DNA from: an uncultured Clostridia bacterium
Lineage (GTDB): Bacteria > Bacillota > Clostridia > Peptostreptococcales > Anaerovoracaceae
Direction of reading: 5' to 3'
NCBI GenBank assembly: GCA_934247125.1
Contig: CAKQIZ010000008.1
Location: 1 to 35,981, forward strand
Length of the DNA stretch: 35,981 bases
Part shown: positions 31,706-35,981 of the stretch, piece by piece
Layout of the letters: each line of letters starts with the position of its first letter
Position numbering within the stretch: position 1 is the stretch's first letter
Made by a program: the position numbers and the translations under genes
The notes under the pieces: model-generated
What the model saw: only the letters and a program-made list of their open reading frames with translations
The model's database searches: none
What the model was told of the DNA's origin: nothing

Positions 31706-34498
31706 CTAATCCCTTGGCTTTTTCCTGAACTTGACCTTGATGTTCTGCTTAAGCATATTAGGAAGGATATATTTAAGCTTCTCCTCTGATGAGTGCATTA
31801 CCGATGCGCCCGGAAGCTCTCTGTTAAGGTGGATCGCGTCAAATACGCATTTCGTTGTGCAGACTCCACAGCCTATGCATTTGTTAGGATCGACTACCGA
31901 TGCACCGCATGACAGGCATCTCGAAGTCTCTGCCTTGACCTGCTCCTCTGTGAGACTGTGAGACAGATCTCTGAAAGTCTCTGCCTGCATTGCCGCATCC
32001 GCTCCCGGCGGGATCTGACGCTTCGAGTCATCATACGTCTCGATTCTGATATTGTCCTTGTTTAGCTCGATAAAGTCGCGACGGTTTCTCCCTATCGTAA
32101 GAGTACAATGATCGTGTACATATCTGTGAAGTGATACCGCACCCTCTCTTCCGGCTGCGATCGCATCGATCGCAAATTTCGGACCTGTATATATATCTCC
32201 TCCGACGAAAACATCAGCCTCAGATGTCTGATATGTCAGCCTGTTTGCCATCGCATTCCCATTAGGCCGGAGCTCGATGTTCATGTTCTCAAGGATCCCT
32301 CCCCAGTCGGCCATCTGTCCTACAGAGAAAACAACGTGACGACATGGCACTGTTACTGTGTCATTCTCGTCATATTCCGGCGAGAATCCGCCTTCGTCGT
32401 TAAATACTCTTATGCATCTTTTGAATACAACACCTGAAACGTGTCCGTTCTCCTCGAGGATCTCTTTCATTCCCCAGCCAGGGTTCAACTCGATTCCTTC
32501 CTCTAGAGCCTCTGAAATCTCGTCCCTGCTTGCAGGCATCTCGTCTCTCTGCTCGAGACAGAACATTGAAACTTTGTTGTCTGTACATCTGCTGCCTACC
32601 CTTGCAGCATCGATAGCTACATTTCCTCCACCGACAACGACAACATCACCCTCAAAATCAAAGTCCTCGCGCTCACTCGCCGCTCTAAGGAAATCAACAG
32701 CTGTGTAAGCGCCAACTGCATCCTGTCCGGGAACGCCCGGCATCCTTCCCTTCTGGCATCCGATCGCAATGTAGAAGCCCTTGTAGCCCTGCTCCCTAAG
32801 CTCTTCGATCGTGAGTTCCTTACCGATCTCAACACCACATTTTATCTCGACACCCATCTCGCGAATCACATCGATCTCTGCATCCAGAAGCTTTTTCTCG
32901 AGCTTATATGATGGTATCCCGTATCGAAGCATCCCGCCCGGTTCGTCATTTTTCTCAAAGATCGTCGGCTTATATCCTGTCATGGCAAGGAAATACGCAC
33001 AGCTCAGACCCGCCGGTCCCGCACCTATGATAGCGATCTTTTCATCGAAACCTCCGCGAAGCGATGGAACGATCGGTTCAGGGATATATCTTGTATCTGA
33101 ACTCAGATCTCTTTCCGCAATGAATCTTTTTACCTCATCGATCGCAACAGCTTCATCGATAGTTCCTCTTGTGCATGCATCCTCGCATCTTCTGTTACAG
33201 ACATGTCCACATACCGCAGGAAGCGGATTGTCCTTCTTGATGAGAGCAAGAGCTTCATCGTAACGCCCCTCCCCGGCCAGCTGCAGGTATCCCTGTACTG
33301 CGATATGGGCAGGACATGCAGTCTTGCATGGAGCCGTGCCCGTGTCGTAGCAATTGATCCTGTTCACATCTCTATAATTGTGTGTCCACATGTGCTCGCC
33401 CCAAGGCATATCGCCCGGAAGCGGATGCTTCGGATATCTGATCTCGCAGCCTTCCTTGTCGCAAAGCTTCTGTCCGAGCTTTACAGCACCGGCCGGGCAG
33501 CTCTCAACGCACTTTCCGCAGGCAACACAGCTGCTCTTGTCGACCTTCGCTATATATGCCGAACGAGACATATTAGGAGTATTAAAAAGCTGCGAAGTAC
33601 GAAGCGCATAGCACACATTCACGTTGCAGTTACAGATCGCAAAGATTTTGTTCTTTCCGTCGATATTTGTGATCTGATGCACGAATCCGTTATCTTCTGC
33701 CTGTTTCAGGATCTCCAGTGTTTCCTCCCTTGTGATATAGCGTCCGCCCTTCTGTGTCTCAACTACGTAGTCAGCCATGTCGCCGACAGCGATGCACCAG
33801 CCTTCTGGATCGTCTGCGCATCCCTCATCGAACTTCATTCTTGAACGTCTGCAAGAACATGGACTCGCAGCGTATTTTCCCTCGTACTTGTCGAGCCAGT
33901 ATGATATATGTTCAAGATCAACAGACTCATTCTCCATCTCTATCGCCTTCTCGACAGGGATCACATGCATCCCTATACCTGCACCGCCTTCTGGTACAAA
34001 AGGCGTGATCTTGCCAAGAGGCAGACGCGACATGTGCTCAAAGAAGATACCTATCTCAGGATTCGAGTCGAGAAGCTCTGCATTCATGTTAAAGAATTCC
34101 GCACAGCCCGGTACGTACATCGGCAGAACGTACTGTTTCTCATGCCTGTCGTTCTCCCAGTTATATTCGAGAAGTCCCTTGCGTGCCATCTCCTCAAGCA
34201 TTGCTTCGCACTTTGTTTCCCCAAGACCGCTGAGCGCAACGATTTCAGGAAGCGTCTTAGGCTTTCTGACTCCAAGCTTCAGCGCGAGCTCCGCTTCCTC
34301 GTCCGAAAGCACACTTGCAAGACCCCAGTATTCAGGGTCATCTCTTGTGATCTTCCTGAGCCCGAGCTTCTGTGGAACTCTGTCAGTGATCAGCTTACCA
34401 AGCTTCGCGATCGGCTCACGGAACGGTTCGTTATGATCCGGCGTATACTCAGGATACTCATAGTCCGGGAATAACTCCCTGTCCAGTTCTCTGCTCAT
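31706..34498 (-). CDS. Large FeS/flavin oxidoreductase (GltD-type core with three ferredoxin-like parts)
   Basis: 930 aa. Order: a helical N-terminus with a possible winged helix (1-120); a Cys-rich region (CSCRRSR near 212, then CNCNVNVCYA); a ferredoxin motif CVACGKCVESCP near 325; the GltD-type N-terminal cluster domain (CKTACPAHIAVQGY, CGHVCNRRCEDACTRG); an FAD-binding GAGPAGLS near 490; an NAD(P)-binding VVVGGGNVAID near 622; and a C-terminal ferredoxin CIGCGVCTTKC near 885. It resembles glutamate synthase beta-subunit relatives that move electrons between NAD(P)H and ferredoxin. It lies between hypB and hypA, spaced by 14 and 24 bp, so it is presumably part of the same nickel-enzyme system. 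The actual acceptor is unknown. Confidence 0.85.
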   Translation of the reverse strand: MSRELDRELFPDYEYPEYTPDHNEPFREPIAKLGKLITDRVPQKLGLRKITRDDPEYWGLASVLSDEEAELALKLGVRKPKTLPEIVALSGLGETKCEAMLEEMARKGLLEYNWENDRHEKQYVLPMYVPGCAEFFNMNAELLDSNPEIGIFFEHMSRLPLGKITPFVPEGGAGIGMHVIPVEKAIEMENESVDLEHISYWLDKYEGKYAASPCSCRRSRMKFDEGCADDPEGWCIAVGDMADYVVETQKGGRYITREETLEILKQAEDNGFVHQITNIDGKNKIFAICNCNVNVCYALRTSQLFNTPNMSRSAYIAKVDKSSCVACGKCVESCPAGAVKLGQKLCDKEGCEIRYPKHPLPGDMPWGEHMWTHNYRDVNRINCYDTGTAPCKTACPAHIAVQGYLQLAGEGRYDEALALIKKDNPLPAVCGHVCNRRCEDACTRGTIDEAVAIDEVKRFIAERDLSSDTRYIPEPIVPSLRGGFDEKIAIIGAGPAGLSCAYFLAMTGYKPTIFEKNDEPGGMLRYGIPSYKLEKKLLDAEIDVIREMGVEIKCGVEIGKELTIEELREQGYKGFYIAIGCQKGRMPGVPGQDAVGAYTAVDFLRAASEREDFDFEGDVVVVGGGNVAIDAARVGSRCTDNKVSMFCLEQRDEMPASRDEISEALEEGIELNPGWGMKEILEENGHVSGVVFKRCIRVFNDEGGFSPEYDENDTVTVPCRHVVFSVGQMADWGGILENMNIELRPNGNAMANRLTYQTSEADVFVGGDIYTGPKFAIDAIAAGREGAVSLHRYVHDHCTLTIGRNRRDFIELNKDNIRIETYDDSKRQIPPGADAAMQAETFRDLSHSLTEEQVKAETSRCLSCGASVVDPNKCIGCGVCTTKCVFDAIHLNRELPGASVMHSSEEKLKYILPNMLKQNIKVKFRKKPRD

Positions 34499-34512
34499 GA
34501 TTCTCTCCTCCT

Positions 34513-35184
34513 CTATTTATCATTCCAATCATTGACTCTGTTCTCAAGCCAGTCAGTCCATGCATCCATTCCCTCGCCAGTCCTGGCACTAACAGGAAAA
34601 ATCACCGCATCAGGATTTCTCATATGGATATATTCCTCTACAAGCTCCATATCAAAATCAAAATATGGCAGCACATCGACCTTGTTTATGAGCACTGCAT
34701 CGCATATTTCAAACATCAGCGGATATTTAAGCGGTTTGTCATGCCCCTCAGGAACAGAGAGTATCATGACATTAGCAGAAGCTCCTGTATCAAACTCTGC
34801 AGGACATACAAGATTGCCAACATTCTCCAGAATCGCAAGATCAAGATCATCTGTACCAAGTGCAGTAAGCCCCTGCCTTGTCATCTCAGCATCAAGGTGG
34901 CACATCCCGCCGGTATGGAGCTGGATCGCCTTGACTCCTGTTTCTGCAATGACTTTCGCATCAACATCGGAGTCGATATCAGCTTCCATCACACCGATCC
35001 TCAGTCTGTCCTTGAGCAAACCTATCGTTCCTTTCAAAAGTGTCGTCTTTCCAGATCCCGGCGAAGACATGAGATTCATAAGAAAAACCTTATCCGATCT
35101 GAGTCTGCTTCTCAACTCATCAGCGTACCTGTCGTTATCTGCGAAAACACTTTCTTTGATTTCAATGATCCGAACCTCACTCAT
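34513..35184 (-). CDS. hypB: HypB GTPase for nickel insertion
   Basis: 223 aa. GTP-binding motifs are visible: P-loop MSSPGSGKTTLLK (about 38-50), MEADIDSDVDA, the metal-binding QLHTGGMCHLDAEM, ENVGNLVCPAEFD and the NKVD guanine motif in LINKVDVLPYFDFD. It lacks the His-rich N-terminal nickel-storage stretch of some HypB proteins. Its ATG overlaps the TetR stop by eight bases, giving translational coupling. HypB with HypA delivers nickel to a client enzyme, which is not visible here. Confidence 0.94.
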   Translation of the reverse strand: MSEVRIIEIKESVFADNDRYADELRSRLRSDKVFLMNLMSSPGSGKTTLLKGTIGLLKDRLRIGVMEADIDSDVDAKVIAETGVKAIQLHTGGMCHLDAEMTRQGLTALGTDDLDLAILENVGNLVCPAEFDTGASANVMILSVPEGHDKPLKYPLMFEICDAVLINKVDVLPYFDFDMELVEEYIHMRNPDAVIFPVSARTGEGMDAWTDWLENRVNDWNDK

Positions 35185-35758
35185 CTGACTTTATTCCTTT
35201 CATCAGTATTCTCACCATTTCAAGTTTTCCCTGTTCATATGTCATGTCATTATCATATAGCACACTTGTCCGCATAAAACAGCTTACTGTGCCCTTGACC
35301 ATTGACATGAACACCGGGATCGAAACATCATCGAACGCTCCGTTCCTGATCCCTTCCCTGAGATAATTCTCTGCGATCTGCCATCCCATATTGACCGATG
35401 CCATAAGATAGTCGTACTGCTTAGGATACTTGACCGAAAGCTCATATATACGATTGAGACCGATATTGTAATACTTCTCAGGAAGTGCCAGAAGGATCCT
35501 TTCGAATTTCTGTTCAGCATCCAGATCCGGATTAAGTTCGATCTCTTCCTGCATGCTCCTGAAATCATCAGAATATCTGTCAGCTATCCCGACAAGCACA
35601 TCCCGTTTACCGTCAAAGATCGTGTATATCGTTTTCTTGCTTATTCCCAGTTTACGGGCAATATCGTTCATAGTAAATTTAAGTCCCATCAGTGTGAATT
35701 CCTCGATGGCAACATCTATGATCCGTTCTTTCAATTCTGTCGTCATATCATTTTCCAT
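35177..35758 (-). CDS. TetR-family transcriptional regulator
   Basis: About 193 aa from the ATG at 35758 (the earlier in-frame start at 35803 lacks a site; the ATG at 35746 is an alternative). The N-terminal HTH is clear: ERIIDVAIEEFTLMGLKFTMNDIARKLGISKKTIYTIFDGKRDVL, with the recognition helix SKKTIYTIF. The C-terminal ligand domain is helical and not informative. It is the first gene of the operon with hypB, the oxidoreductase, hypA and the DUF5692 gene, and very likely represses its own promoter. A short inverted repeat CAGGTTTCCTG near 35807-35817 lies between the promoter and the gene and is an operator candidate. Confidence 0.88.
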   Translation of the reverse strand: MENDMTTELKERIIDVAIEEFTLMGLKFTMNDIARKLGISKKTIYTIFDGKRDVLVGIADRYSDDFRSMQEEIELNPDLDAEQKFERILLALPEKYYNIGLNRIYELSVKYPKQYDYLMASVNMGWQIAENYLREGIRNGAFDDVSIPVFMSMVKGTVSCFMRTSVLYDNDMTYEQGKLEMVRILMKGIKSDE

Positions 35759-35824
35759 ATAAATATTCTTCTTTACAAAACCCGTCGGAAACCCGAAAAC
35801 CAATTCAGGTTTCCTGTTTTCTTG

Positions 35825-35853
35825 ATATTATCACCAAAACGTCACACCGTCAA
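35825..35853 (-). promoter_or_regulatory. Promoter of the tetR-hypB operon
   Basis: Minus-strand TTGACG (35853-35848), 17 bp, TAATAT (35830-35825). Upstream, two direct repeats of ATAAAATATAAA (about 35863-35900) form an A/T-rich element. The rest to the window end holds only a perfect palindrome, AGCTGTCGACAGCT. Confidence 0.7.
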
Positions 35854-35981
35854 CAAAATTCTTTTAGATTTTATATTTTATTTTTTTAAACTTTATATTT
35901 TATCAGGTTTTATCAGATTTTTTATGTTTCGCCCTGCAACACCTGACTTTTCTGCCATCTTAGCTGTCGACAGCTTACTGT

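Noticed and set aside
33908..34474. Plus-strand open frames opposite the 930-aa oxidoreductase
   Set aside because: These are antisense shadows. The minus-strand gene has many recognisable Cys and nucleotide-binding motifs.
35957..35976. Palindrome AGCTGTCGACAGCT at the right edge as part of the hairpin repeat family
   Set aside because: It shares only TGTCGACA with unit 2 of the repeat and lacks the loop, spacer and second hairpin. The window ends before any context can be judged.

Overview
The window looks like chromosome of a strictly anaerobic, low-to-mid GC Firmicute (Clostridia). The evidence is spoVG, a MurT/GatD-type cell-wall locus, 2-oxoacid:ferredoxin oxidoreductase, an [FeFe]-hydrogenase-like sensor, many ferredoxin-type proteins, purine-rich Shine-Dalgarno sites and sigma-A promoters with 17-bp spacers. 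A well-conserved bile salt hydrolase suggests a gut habitat. A peptostreptococcal or Family XIII-like amino-acid fermenter would fit, but genus cannot be fixed from this sequence.

Region 1 (1-7900): spoVG (+) converges on pyk (-). Next come two divergent MurT-like/GatD-like gene pairs (4384-2259 and 7865-5788, both minus strand) on either side of a plus-strand sugar-transfer-type ATP-grasp gene. In both pairs the Cys and His of the GatD glutaminase centre and the Asp expected from MurT are replaced, while the MurT P-loops and zinc ribbons are intact. The leader of the first pair carries a 52-bp tandem repeat with two compensatorily varying hairpins.

Region 2 (7945-16630): cysK and an O-acetylhomoserine sulfhydrylase gene form a sulfur-assimilation unit. 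It is preceded by a promoter and a tiny leader ORF ending in Cys-Arg-Cys-stop. Then come a SpoIIE-type phosphatase overlapping an [FeFe]-hydrogenase-like PAS sensor, an Rrf2/IscR-type regulator, and a divergent cysteine desulfurase-XdhC operon that suggests sulfuration of molybdenum cofactor.

Region 3 (16657-18800): a bile salt hydrolase gene, followed by a scar where a truncated Fic gene abuts an internal MATE-transporter fragment.

Region 4 (18798-30030): a probable catabolic island. Reading leftwards on the minus strand it holds an unknown 193-aa protein, a creatininase-family amidohydrolase, a sodium:solute symporter with a small two-TM partner, an RraA-like protein, an omega-amidase-like hydrolase, and then, from its own promoter, korA-korB-korD-korC. 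A divergent 498-aa HTH protein whose promoter sits in a large inverted repeat, and a GntR/FCD regulator, flank it. A decayed CoA-acylating aldehyde dehydrogenase gene lies beside the GntR gene. I infer uptake of an amide or lactam compound, hydrolysis to a 2-oxoacid and ammonia, and ferredoxin-dependent oxidation to an acyl-CoA. The substrate is unknown.

Region 5 (30291-35981): a probable TetR-hypB-large FeS/flavin oxidoreductase-hypA-DUF5692 operon. It supplies nickel-insertion proteins without any visible nickel enzyme.

No rRNA, tRNA, CRISPR array or intact insertion sequence was recognised.
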